Shown here: piece after piece, positions 41,780 through 49,577 of the stretch
Position numbering within the stretch: position 1 is the first letter of the stretch
Layout of the letters: each line of letters starts with the position of its first letter
Assembly: GCF_001314325.1 (NCBI RefSeq)
Contig: NZ_CP009429.1
Span: forward strand, 4,340,501-4,404,500
Reading direction: 5' to 3'
From: Sphingopyxis macrogoltabida
Lineage (GTDB): Bacteria > Pseudomonadota > Alphaproteobacteria > Sphingomonadales > Sphingomonadaceae
Length of the DNA: 64,000 nt
Made by a program: the position numbers and the translations under genes
Notes under the pieces: model-generated
What the model was told of the DNA's origin: nothing
Databases searched by the model: none
Seen by the model: the letters and a program-made list of their open reading frames with translations, nothing else

Positions 41780-42712
41780 TCATCGGGCCCGCTTGCGAAA
41801 ATCCCAGACGGGAAGGCCGATCTTCGCAGCCTTGTCGGCGAGATTGTCCTGGATTCCCGTGCCGGGGAAGACGATGACCCCGACCGGCAGTGCTTCGAGC
41901 ATCCGGTCGTTGCGCTTGAACGGCGCGGATTTGCCGTGCCGGCTCCAGTCGGGCCGAAATGCCACCTGCGTCACCTTGCGGGTTTCGGCCCAGCAGGCGG
42001 CGATGCGTTCGGCCCCCGTCGGCGTAGCCCCATGGAGCAGGATCATATCGGGATGACGGTCGCGTGCGCGATCGAGAGCATCCCAGATCGCCCGGTGATC
42101 GTCGATGTCGGCGCCGCCGGTGAACAATATGCGCGTGCCCTCGGGGAGGAGCGCAGCCGCTTTCTGACGCAACCGCGCGTCGAGAAAATCGCGGCCGTCG
42201 ATCAGTGCCGCGGTCATCGACCGGTGCTGCGCCCGCGATCCGCTGCGGGGTGCCCAGGCTTTCCGACAATGGATCCGGAACTGCTCGGCGGCCCCCTCGC
42301 GGAAGAATTCCATCGTGTCTCGGCGTTCGATCAGCGAAATTCCTTCGCGCGTGGCCCGCTCAAGCTCGACCGAGCGTATCTCGCTGCCGTCCTGCTCGCG
42401 CTGGAGCCGCCGTTGCAGCTGCTCATTGTCGTCCAGCGCGCGTTCGACACGGTCGCCGGCGCGGTGGAAGAGGTTGACGAGGTTCCAGAGGAGGTCGTCG
42501 AGGTCAGGTTCGATACGCGTTTCCGCGAGGCAGCCCGCCAGCGCGTCGAACATATCAGCAATCGCGCCGCCGGCGAGGCGAGCGTCGGGAAGCGGCCTCG
42601 GATCGGGTTCGTCCTCGAAGGGTCGGTGACCGAAGAGCTGCATTTCCTGGAGGAGATAGGCAGTCGTGCCGGGTTCGGCGGGTTGGTCTTGGGAGGTGGC
42701 ATCGCCGTGCAT
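41780..42712 (-). CDS. DUF2493 (SLOG-fold) plasmid/ICE protein
   Basis: 310 residues. The C-terminal DUF2493 domain is a Rossmann-like SLOG fold: GTRILFTGGADIDDHRAIWDAL, MILLHGATPTGAERIAACWAE and VGVIVFPGTGIQDNLADKA. The N-terminal half is helical (LFHRAGDRVERALDDNEQLQRRLQ, coiled-coil-like). SLOG proteins bind nucleotides; this group is standard in alphaproteobacterial plasmids and integrative elements and its role is unknown. ATG 42712 follows GGAG. It marks the start of the plasmid-like block. Confidence 0.85.
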   Translation of the reverse strand: MHGDATSQDQPAEPGTTAYLLQEMQLFGHRPFEDEPDPRPLPDARLAGGAIADMFDALAGCLAETRIEPDLDDLLWNLVNLFHRAGDRVERALDDNEQLQRRLQREQDGSEIRSVELERATREGISLIERRDTMEFFREGAAEQFRIHCRKAWAPRSGSRAQHRSMTAALIDGRDFLDARLRQKAAALLPEGTRILFTGGADIDDHRAIWDALDRARDRHPDMILLHGATPTGAERIAACWAETRKVTQVAFRPDWSRHGKSAPFKRNDRMLEALPVGVIVFPGTGIQDNLADKAAKIGLPVWDFRKRAR

Positions 42713-42823
42713 CTTGGGTCTCCGTCTGTCTGAGCCGCGCCTCGCGCGGCCTTCGTGGCGACGGCTCGCGGCATTCGGGGCGGGACCGCATCGCGGCTTG
42801 CCGCGACTGGAGCGCAGCGGAGG

Positions 42824-42903
42824 ATGGCGGGCGCGCGGCTATTTTGCCTCGCGATGCAAAGGGGCCGCGTGGCCCCGGCGGAAAATAGCCGCGCGCCCGC
42901 CAT
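42824..42903. repeat. 22-bp perfect inverted repeat with inner hairpin
   Basis: Arm 42824-42845 (ATGGCGGGCGCGCGGCTATT and two more bases) is exactly inverted at 42882-42903. The 36-base loop holds a second hairpin (GGGGCC-GCGT-GGCCCC is the core). It lies in the 306-base gap between the DUF2493 and Toprim genes; the rest of that gap is GC-rich with no gene seen. Cruciform, terminator or replication/transfer origin element are all possible. Confidence 0.8.
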
Positions 42904-43018
42904 TGCGGTGCTGCCCTGCATGCCGCAGTCGCCCTCTAACGAAGGCCGGGGCGCGCCTGCAGCGGAAAGCTAGCGCAGCTCCCGCCATCTCCTGCCCGTC
43001 CCGGCGATCCCGACGCGC

Positions 43019-44050
43019 TCAGAGATATTCCGTGCGATCGGCGGACATAAGCTGACCGCGAAGCGAAGCCGCCATCGCGCTTCGGCCCAGCGCTCGCAGA
43101 TCGCCGTTGAAGTCGCCATGCTGCGGTTCGAGCGGGCAGACCTCGATACCGCATTCCGACGCACGCTCGCCGAGCTTCGCCAAAGCGGTGTCGCCGGCGG
43201 GATCATCGTCGCGCGCAACATAGAGTCGCTTGAGACGCTCCGGAAAAGCGATGGCGGCAAGATGCGCTCCCGATAGACCGGCGATCATCGGCAGGGTCGG
43301 CATTACCTGCCGCAGCGAGAGGATGGTCTCAAGGCCCTCGCCCGCTGCCATGACCGCGCCCGAGGCACCGAAGCGGACGCCATTGCCGAGGAGATGACCC
43401 ATAGCCCGACGGGGATAGGCGACCGGCGCTTTGTCTTTGGTGTCGGGATCGAGCCAGGTCCTATGCACGCCTGTGACGATCCCGGCGAGGTCAGTGACAG
43501 CCGCGATTATCGCCGGCCACGCCGGCCGCCCTTGGGGCGCGTCATCGCTGGACGGCCGGTAAAAGCAGTGCGGGTGGAATCGCACGGGATCCCCGGCATG
43601 AAAATCGGTGATCAATCGGCCAGCGAGATAGGCCTCGCCGAGACTGCCCCTGAGCGGTTTTGTAGCAGCCAGCAGCCTTCGCGCCGATTCCCGCGAACCC
43701 CTCCGCGCCTTGGTCGGTGCCGGGTTTCGTGGTCCCTCAAGTGATGGCGGCAGACTGAGAAAGCGCCGCGCTTCGTCCAATGTTTCGCGAAAGCCCGTGT
43801 GACCACAGCTCGCGGCGATGATGTCGAGAAGGTCGCCATGGTCGCCGCTCGCGGCATCGGTCCATTTTCCCGGAGCGCCGCCATCGCCGTTGACGGCAAG
43901 CCGTACATAGAGACTGCGGCCCGGGGTATTGCGGACGTCGCCGACCATCCAATACTGGCCTTCGCGTCGGCCGTTGGAAAGATAGCGTCGGCACACCGCC
44001 TCGGCAATTTCTCCGAGACGGCGCGCGATATCTGATGCTGAACTGGTCAT
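43019..44050 (-). CDS. Toprim-domain primase-like protein (DUF7146/TraC type)
   Basis: 343 residues from MTSSASDIARRLGEIAEAV. The N-terminal zinc-less primase-like region has REGQYWMVGD and PGKWTDAASGDHGDLLDII; the Toprim domain has VMAAGEGLETILSL (Glu) and RLYVARDDDPAGDTAL (Asp-x-Asp). It fits the plasmid primases that start replication or help conjugation. GGAG lies before ATG 44050. The gene is 11 bases after the 3' piece of the strawberry-notch helicase and was once in one operon with it. Confidence 0.85.
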   Translation of the reverse strand: MTSSASDIARRLGEIAEAVCRRYLSNGRREGQYWMVGDVRNTPGRSLYVRLAVNGDGGAPGKWTDAASGDHGDLLDIIAASCGHTGFRETLDEARRFLSLPPSLEGPRNPAPTKARRGSRESARRLLAATKPLRGSLGEAYLAGRLITDFHAGDPVRFHPHCFYRPSSDDAPQGRPAWPAIIAAVTDLAGIVTGVHRTWLDPDTKDKAPVAYPRRAMGHLLGNGVRFGASGAVMAAGEGLETILSLRQVMPTLPMIAGLSGAHLAAIAFPERLKRLYVARDDDPAGDTALAKLGERASECGIEVCPLEPQHGDFNGDLRALGRSAMAASLRGQLMSADRTEYL

Positions 44051-44061
44051 GCGGGGCTCCT

Positions 44062-45924
44062 TCAGGCGGCCTTGCGATCCTGAACCCGCTGGATCGGAAA
44101 CCGATCGACGAGCGCAGCGAACACGTCGGCGCCAGCAGCCCCTGCCGGCACGTAGAGCTTCAGTTGCCACGAGACGATCTCAGAAATCAAGCCGATCGTC
44201 TTCAGGCGCTCGACCCCTAGATCGTTGAATCCCGAAAGCTCGATCCGCCAGTCGTTCATGGCGCGAACTCGCCGCAGCGTCTGGCCTTCGGCAAGCGACA
44301 GCGAGATGTCGCCAGCCAGGAGCATTCGCCAAGCTTCGGGTACGGCAAGCCGTCCCGGCGCATCGCCGGTGACGCTCGCCGCCCATGCGGGAGAGACCTT
44401 GCGCCCGATGATCCGCTCGCCGCCATCGGACTGCAGGCGATACACCCGTGTCGATTCCTTGGGCAGGCGTTTCCAGATCGGGAGCAGCAACCCCGCGACG
44501 ATATGAAGCGTCGACATCTCATGGCTTGGAAGCTCGGCGAGTTCGCCATCCCACGCCGAGCCGAATGCCTCGGCGTCGACCGCCTGCCAGTGCGAATGCT
44601 CGAAATCCTCGGCGAGCATATGCATCTTCTCGAGCGGGCGCTGGAGAGCCACGCGCCGATGAACGGCGCCATCGTCGTCGATCAGGCTGCGCGCGCGAAG
44701 CTGCACCGCGGCCCGGCCCGAGCGGGCGTTGACGACGAGCTGACCGCCCCATGACGTGACAAGCTCCAGCGCGTCCGCGCGGAGAAGCGGCGCGACGCGG
44801 TCCTTGCGCTCGATCGTGAGCAACTGGGTCACGGCCCCGGTGCCGGGATGCGTGTAGATCGTCTCGCGTCCGGTCACGAGGAAGCTCTCTGCCCGCAGCG
44901 TCTCGAGTCCCATCTCGTATGTCCCCGACACGATCGCTCCCTCGATCCGACTTGCGAGCAGGCCCTCGAAGGTCTCGAAGAGGATGTTCTGGAGGCCGAT
45001 CGTCAGCGCGAGCATGCGGTTGAGGAACGTCGTGATCGACGGCAGCTCGTCCTTGAGGCCGCAGTCGTCGACCAACGACAGCCCCGTCGCTGCCTCGAAG
45101 GCGAGCAGTGAGCAGCCCTCGACCTTGCCGTCGGCGAGCAACTGGTAGAGCTGGCGCAGAGCGTCGCGCGCATAGGAGGATTCCAGATTGTCCTGCGGAC
45201 GGAACATGTTCTGACCGCCCGTCTGCCGCTGGCCGCGCGTAATAGCGCCCAAGGTGTCGAGACGCCGTGCGATTGTCGAAATGAAACGTTTCTGCGCCTT
45301 CACATCGGTCGAGACGGGACGGAAAAGCGGCGGCTGCTTCTGGTTCGTGCGGTTGGTGCGCCCGAAGCCCTGGATCGCGGTGTCGGCCTTCCAGCCGGGT
45401 TCGAGCAGATAGTGAATGCGCCGCCGCTGATTCTTGACCCCCAGGTCAGCATGATAGGATCGCCCCGTGCCGCCTGCCTCCGAGAAGATAAGGATGCGCT
45501 TCTCATCGTCCATGAAGGCGTGGGTCTCGCCGAGATTGGCGCCGCCGGGCCGGTTCTGGGCCGCAAAGCGCGTCGAGCCGTCGCCCGCCTTGACCGGCAC
45601 GATGCGCCGCGAGCGCCCGGTCACTTCGGCGACCACGTCGGTCCCGAAATGCTGGACGATCTGGTCGAGCGCCCCCGGCACCGGCGGCAGCGATGCAAGC
45701 TTTTCGATCATCGCATCGCGCCTGCGGCAGGCCTCGCGATTGACGATAGGATTGCCGTCGCCGTCGAACGCGGCGCGCGACGCGAGATTGCCTTCGCTGT
45801 CGGTGCAGGGCTCGTAAAGCTGGACCGGAAAGCTGTGCGCAAGATAGTCGAGGACATATTCTTTGCAGTCGCAGTTTATGTCGAGCGTGGCGGCGGTAGG
45901 CGCAGGTTTCCTTCGGTTTTCCAT
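44062..45924 (-). pseudogene. strawberry-notch helicase, 3' fragment (possibly re-started from RIT2 end)
   Basis: From about 45855 down this encodes the C-terminal ~597 residues of an SNO-type helicase: LDYLAHSFPVQLYEPCTD, KRILIFSEAGGTGRSYHADL, and GFGRTNRTNQKQPPLF of the helicase C-terminal core. The frame continues upstream into the RIT2 left inverted repeat, where ATG 45924 is preceded by GGAG at seven bases. Translation could thus start in the repeat (MENRRKPAPTAATLD...CKEYV) and run into the helicase half. The missing N-terminal 852 residues are at 49575-52133. Confidence 0.88.
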
Positions 45925-45941
45925 GATTTCACTCCAGATAA
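45853..45941 (+). repeat. RIT2 left terminal inverted repeat (89 bp)
   Basis: Exact inverse of 49469-49557. It holds TTATGTCGAGCG and GCGGTAGG, which match the core of the RIT1 repeats. On the minus strand it carries GGAG and ATG 45924 reading outward into the helicase fragment. Confidence 0.93.
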
Positions 45942-45980
45942 CTACGGTTCCGTCGACCTCAGCAAGTCGAAGGAGCCAAC

Positions 45981-47528
45981 ATGCGAACACGATCATCACT
46001 GCCGTTTCGGACTGCCCCGCTCCGGGTCGAAGATTCGCCCAGTCACGGCACTCTTCTCGCCGCATTTCTCTCCTCTCTGTCGCTCGACGAGAGGTCAGGC
46101 TGTGCGGTTCTGTATGGCGCGGCGGTCCGCCATTTCCTGCATTGGCTGGACCTGCACGAGATCGCGATCCGCACGATTGACGATCGGGCTGTCCGGCGGT
46201 TCGAGAAGCATCGGTGTCGGTGCCACCGGTATTCGGCGCAGCAAGCGCACTACAAGGCTGACCAAGCAGCAAGGGTCAGGCGCTTCGTCCGGTTCCTGGA
46301 AGATCAAGGCTACGTCGAAGTCGACGACGGGATCGACGATCTGCCACGGCACCTCGCTGACTATTCCGATGCGATCGATCGCCTGCAACTCGCCGAGGGA
46401 CCCGCGCAGGCCTATCGGTCCGAGGCCGAGCATTTCATGGCCTGGCTTCGCATTACGCGACGCCAATGGATCGATATCGACGACACGATCATCGACCAGT
46501 ACGCTGCGCATGATTGCCGATGCCCGGTATGGCGCAAGCGCGGCAAGCTGGTCGCCACGGGCACGAAGCGGCGGCGGCGATGCGCACGGCACTTCGTCGA
46601 GTTCCTGCGAGGCCGCGGTGTCATCCCATCGGTTGAACCGGTGGCTGACGATGACCCGCACATGTCGGCTTACCTCACGTGGCTCAAGCAACATCGCGGC
46701 GTCACCGATGAGACGATCCGGCGCTACCGGACCGATATCAGACGGCTCATGCCGATGCTGGGCGAGCCTTCGCAATGGGATGCCGCCGGACTCAGGAGCG
46801 CATTTCAACGACGAAGCAAGGAGACGCCGGGCTCGGCATCGCTGCTCGTCACGATAATGAGGAGCTACATCCGGTTTCTGGTCGTGCGTGGCGAGTGCCG
46901 GCCTGCATTGTTGCATGCAGTTCCATCAGTGCAGCGCTACCGCCTTTCGACGCTGCCGCGCCACGTCGACCCGGCAACGATCGAGAGGATCATTGCGGCC
47001 TGCCCGACAGATCGTCCGGTAGAAGTCCGGGACAAGGCCATCATTCTCCTGCTCGCCAGGCTCGGCCTGAGGGCTGCCGATGTTCAGGACATGCGTCTCG
47101 ACGACATCGACTGGCGGTCCGGCCACCTGACGGTCAAGGGCAAGACGCGTCGACCGGACCGTCTGCCATTGCCGCAGGATGTCGGCGACGCGATCTTGGC
47201 ATATCTTGCGGCAGCCCGCCCGGAGGCCGCCGAAGAGCATCTGTTCCTGCGTGCACAAGCACCGTTTCGGCCATTCCGCTCGTCCGCCGAGATCGCGGGC
47301 ATCGTCGCTCGAACGCGCGACCGCGGTGGGATCGAAGGAGTGTCGACCGGGTCGCACATATTCCGGCATTCGCTTGCCACCAACCTGCTGCGCGCGGGCG
47401 CAGGCCTGGAGTCCGTTGGGACCATCCTGCGTCACAGCTCGCCTGAGACCACTGCCATCTACGCCAAGGTCGATCTGCCGATGCTCATGAAGATCGCGCA
47501 GCCATGGCCGGGAGAACCGTCATGCTGA
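45981..47528 (+). CDS. RIT2 tyrosine recombinase, first of trio
   Basis: 515 residues, about 100 longer than its RIT1 counterpart. The N-terminal half contains two copies of a Cys/His-rich unit (EKHRCRCHRYSAQ and AAHDCRCPVWRKRGK), each followed by a helical 'xRFVRFLxxxGY'-like stretch, which suggests a duplicated DNA-binding part. Catalytic domain: Arg in LGLRAADVQDM, Lys in VKGKTRRPDRLPL, His-x-x-Arg in GSHIFRHSLAT, His in LRHSSPETT and Tyr in AIYAKVD. The stop overlaps the next gene's start. Confidence 0.92.
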   Translation: MRTRSSLPFRTAPLRVEDSPSHGTLLAAFLSSLSLDERSGCAVLYGAAVRHFLHWLDLHEIAIRTIDDRAVRRFEKHRCRCHRYSAQQAHYKADQAARVRRFVRFLEDQGYVEVDDGIDDLPRHLADYSDAIDRLQLAEGPAQAYRSEAEHFMAWLRITRRQWIDIDDTIIDQYAAHDCRCPVWRKRGKLVATGTKRRRRCARHFVEFLRGRGVIPSVEPVADDDPHMSAYLTWLKQHRGVTDETIRRYRTDIRRLMPMLGEPSQWDAAGLRSAFQRRSKETPGSASLLVTIMRSYIRFLVVRGECRPALLHAVPSVQRYRLSTLPRHVDPATIERIIAACPTDRPVEVRDKAIILLLARLGLRAADVQDMRLDDIDWRSGHLTVKGKTRRPDRLPLPQDVGDAILAYLAAARPEAAEEHLFLRAQAPFRPFRSSAEIAGIVARTRDRGGIEGVSTGSHIFRHSLATNLLRAGAGLESVGTILRHSSPETTAIYAKVDLPMLMKIAQPWPGEPSC

Positions 47529-48436
47529 ACATGCACATTTCCAGATACGTCTCGCTCCATCGCAGCTTGGGACGGAAGTTCTCCGAACAGGAACGCTTGC
47601 TGCGCCAATACGCCGATTTCGCCGGCCGCGCCGGTGACCGGCACACCCAAGTGCAGCGCATTTACGACTGGTGCCACACGGCAAGCTCGCAGAACGTGGC
47701 CCGCCATAGGTTCGACGCCGTACGTAACTTCAGCCTTTTCGCTCATGCTGAAGATCCAGCTCACGAGGTTCCGCCTGCGGGCGTCTTCGGTCGGGGCAAG
47801 CGGCCACGCCCGACCCCGACCATCATCGAACCGGAACAGGTCCGGGCGATCATGACCGCGGTATTGGACGTTGCGCCCCAAGGCACGATCAGCCCGTACA
47901 CGTATCATTATCTGTTCGGCCTGCTGGCGGCGACAGGTCTCCGGATTTCCGAGGCCCTCGCTCTTCAATGCAACGATCTGGTCGAGGATGGCCTGATCGT
48001 CCGCAACGGCAAGTTCGGCAAGCAGCGGCTGATTACCTTGCAGCCATCGACCCGTCAGGCGCTCGAAGCATATCTCGCCACCCGAGCAAGGCTTGGCGCC
48101 ACGGGCAATGACCTGTTCGTGACCATTCGGGGGAGAGCACCACACAAGGTGCGCGCCCACGTGGTGTTCGTCAGGCTGGCCCGGCAGCTCGGATACCGCG
48201 GACCGACCGGAACGGCCGGGATGCGGTTACACGACCTGCGGCACACTTTCGCCGTGCGTTCCCTTGAGTCCTGTCCGCGCGACAGGGAAGCCATCGCACA
48301 CCACATGGCCGGACTCAGCGTATATCTGGGGCATGCGTCGGTCGCCAACACCTATTGGTATCTCGAGGCCACTCCGGTGCTGCTGCGCGATATCGCTGTC
48401 GCCAGCGAGCAACTTTACCGGGGAGAAGCGGCATGA
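47522..48436 (+). CDS. RIT2 tyrosine recombinase, second of trio
   Basis: 304 residues from ATG 47522, inside the end of the first gene (ATG 47531 also possible). Catalytic set: Arg in ATGLRISEALAL, Lys in NGKFGKQRLITL, His-x-x-Arg in RLHDLRHTFAV, then a long spacer and His in YLGHASVANTYWY with the nucleophile Tyr. The N-terminus (YVSLHRSLGRKFSEQERLLRQY) matches the RIT1 middle protein (YITMRRGFGYKLRCQALLL) in shape. The stop overlaps the third gene by ATGA. Confidence 0.92.
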   Translation: MLNMHISRYVSLHRSLGRKFSEQERLLRQYADFAGRAGDRHTQVQRIYDWCHTASSQNVARHRFDAVRNFSLFAHAEDPAHEVPPAGVFGRGKRPRPTPTIIEPEQVRAIMTAVLDVAPQGTISPYTYHYLFGLLAATGLRISEALALQCNDLVEDGLIVRNGKFGKQRLITLQPSTRQALEAYLATRARLGATGNDLFVTIRGRAPHKVRAHVVFVRLARQLGYRGPTGTAGMRLHDLRHTFAVRSLESCPRDREAIAHHMAGLSVYLGHASVANTYWYLEATPVLLRDIAVASEQLYRGEAA

Positions 48437-49437
48437 CGGCACTCGCTCCGCACCTCTCGATCTACCTGCGTGAACATCTGCCGCGCGAACGTGCTGTCAG
48501 TCCGCACACGGTGAAGACCTATGCCAACTGCTTTGTCCTCCTGGTCCAGTTCGCTGCCGATCGGCTGAAGCGTCGGCCGACCGATCTCGAGATCGAGGAT
48601 CTCGGCACCGACATGATCATGGCCTTCCTTGACCATGTCGAGAACGGTCGCGGCAGCTGTGTTCGGACCCGCAATGGCAGGCTCGCCGCGATCCGGTCCT
48701 TCTTCCGCTACATCGAGTATCGTATTCCGGCCTGCCTGGATCAGGCCCTTCGCGTCAGATCGATCCCTACCAAGAAGACCGACAAGGCGCTGATCGACTA
48801 CCTCGACCGGGCAGAGATCAAGGCTTTGCTCGACGCCCCGGATCCCCGGACACGCCTTGGCACCCGCGATCGCGCAATGCTGCATCTGGCCTATGCTGGC
48901 GGGCTGAGGGTGTCGGAACTCGTAACGCTACAACTGCGCGATTTCCCGGACCGCTTCCTGTCCACCGTGCACATCATGGGCAAGGGACGGCGTGAACGGG
49001 TCCTCCCGCTCTGGAAGGAGACTCAGTTCGCATTGCGCGCGTGGCTTGCGATCCGCCCCGATGCGCAAGCTGCCGAGATATTCCTCAATGCCAGCGGGCA
49101 ACCCATGACCCGCGACGGATTTGCGTTCCGTTTGGCGGAGCACGTCAAGCGCGCGGCAGAGAAGCAGCCGTCGATCCTTGGCAAGCGCGTAACACCGCAC
49201 GTGCTGCGCCACTCCTGCGCAATGCACACGCTCGCGGCGACAGGGGACATTCGCAAAGTCGCATTGTGGCTCGGCCATGCCAGCATCCAGAGCACCGAGA
49301 CCTATTTGCGCGCCGATCCCGAGGAGAAGCTGCAGATTCTCGCGGCGCACGGCGCTCCTGCCATCAAGCCCGGGCGCTTCAAGCCGCCATCCGATGCCCT
49401 GATCACGATGCTCACCGACGTTCGAAGGCGGGCCTAG
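48433..49437 (+). CDS. RIT2 tyrosine recombinase, third of trio
   Basis: 334 residues from MTALAPHLSIYLREHLPRE. Catalytic set: Arg in AGGLRVSELVTL, Lys in MGKGRRERVLPL, His-x-x-Arg in TPHVLRHSCAM, His in WLGHASIQSTETY and the following Tyr. The last residues (AIKPGRFKPPSDALITML) match the RIT1 third protein (NMKRPGRFEPEDRLLAFL), a shared tail. Coupled to the second gene by ATGA. Confidence 0.93.
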   Translation: MTALAPHLSIYLREHLPRERAVSPHTVKTYANCFVLLVQFAADRLKRRPTDLEIEDLGTDMIMAFLDHVENGRGSCVRTRNGRLAAIRSFFRYIEYRIPACLDQALRVRSIPTKKTDKALIDYLDRAEIKALLDAPDPRTRLGTRDRAMLHLAYAGGLRVSELVTLQLRDFPDRFLSTVHIMGKGRRERVLPLWKETQFALRAWLAIRPDAQAAEIFLNASGQPMTRDGFAFRLAEHVKRAAEKQPSILGKRVTPHVLRHSCAMHTLAATGDIRKVALWLGHASIQSTETYLRADPEEKLQILAAHGAPAIKPGRFKPPSDALITMLTDVRRRA

Positions 49438-49468
49438 CCCGTCTCCGGACAACCCCCTGGCACTCATA

Positions 49469-49557
49469 TTATCTGGAGTGAAATCATGGAAAACCGAAGG
49501 AAACCTGCGCCTACCGCCGCCACGCTCGACATAAACTGCGACTGCAAAGAATATGTC
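49469..49557 (-). repeat. RIT2 right terminal inverted repeat (89 bp)
   Basis: Exact inverse of 45853-45941. Its outward ATG (plus strand) meets a TAA at once in the adjacent palindrome. Confidence 0.93.
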
Positions 49558-49577
49558 TAATGTTGAGCTCAACATTA
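49558..49577. repeat. perfect 20-bp palindrome at outer edge of RIT2
   Basis: TAATGTTGAGCTCAACATTA, directly next to the right inverted repeat and the target gene. It supplies the TAA that ends the 5' helicase fragment. The counterpart of the RIT1 palindrome. Confidence 0.92.

Larger units (their letters stand above)
45853..49577. mobile_element. RIT2: recombinase-in-trio element in the helicase gene
   Basis: About 3.7 kb. Inverted repeats of 89 bp (45853-45941 and 49469-49557), three tyrosine recombinases on the plus strand (515, 304 and 334 residues), and a perfect 20-bp palindrome (49558-49577) at the right outer edge. The host gene is rebuilt as REYV-LDYL across the element. No cargo gene, unlike RIT1. 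The recombinases differ clearly from those of RIT1. Confidence 0.9.
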
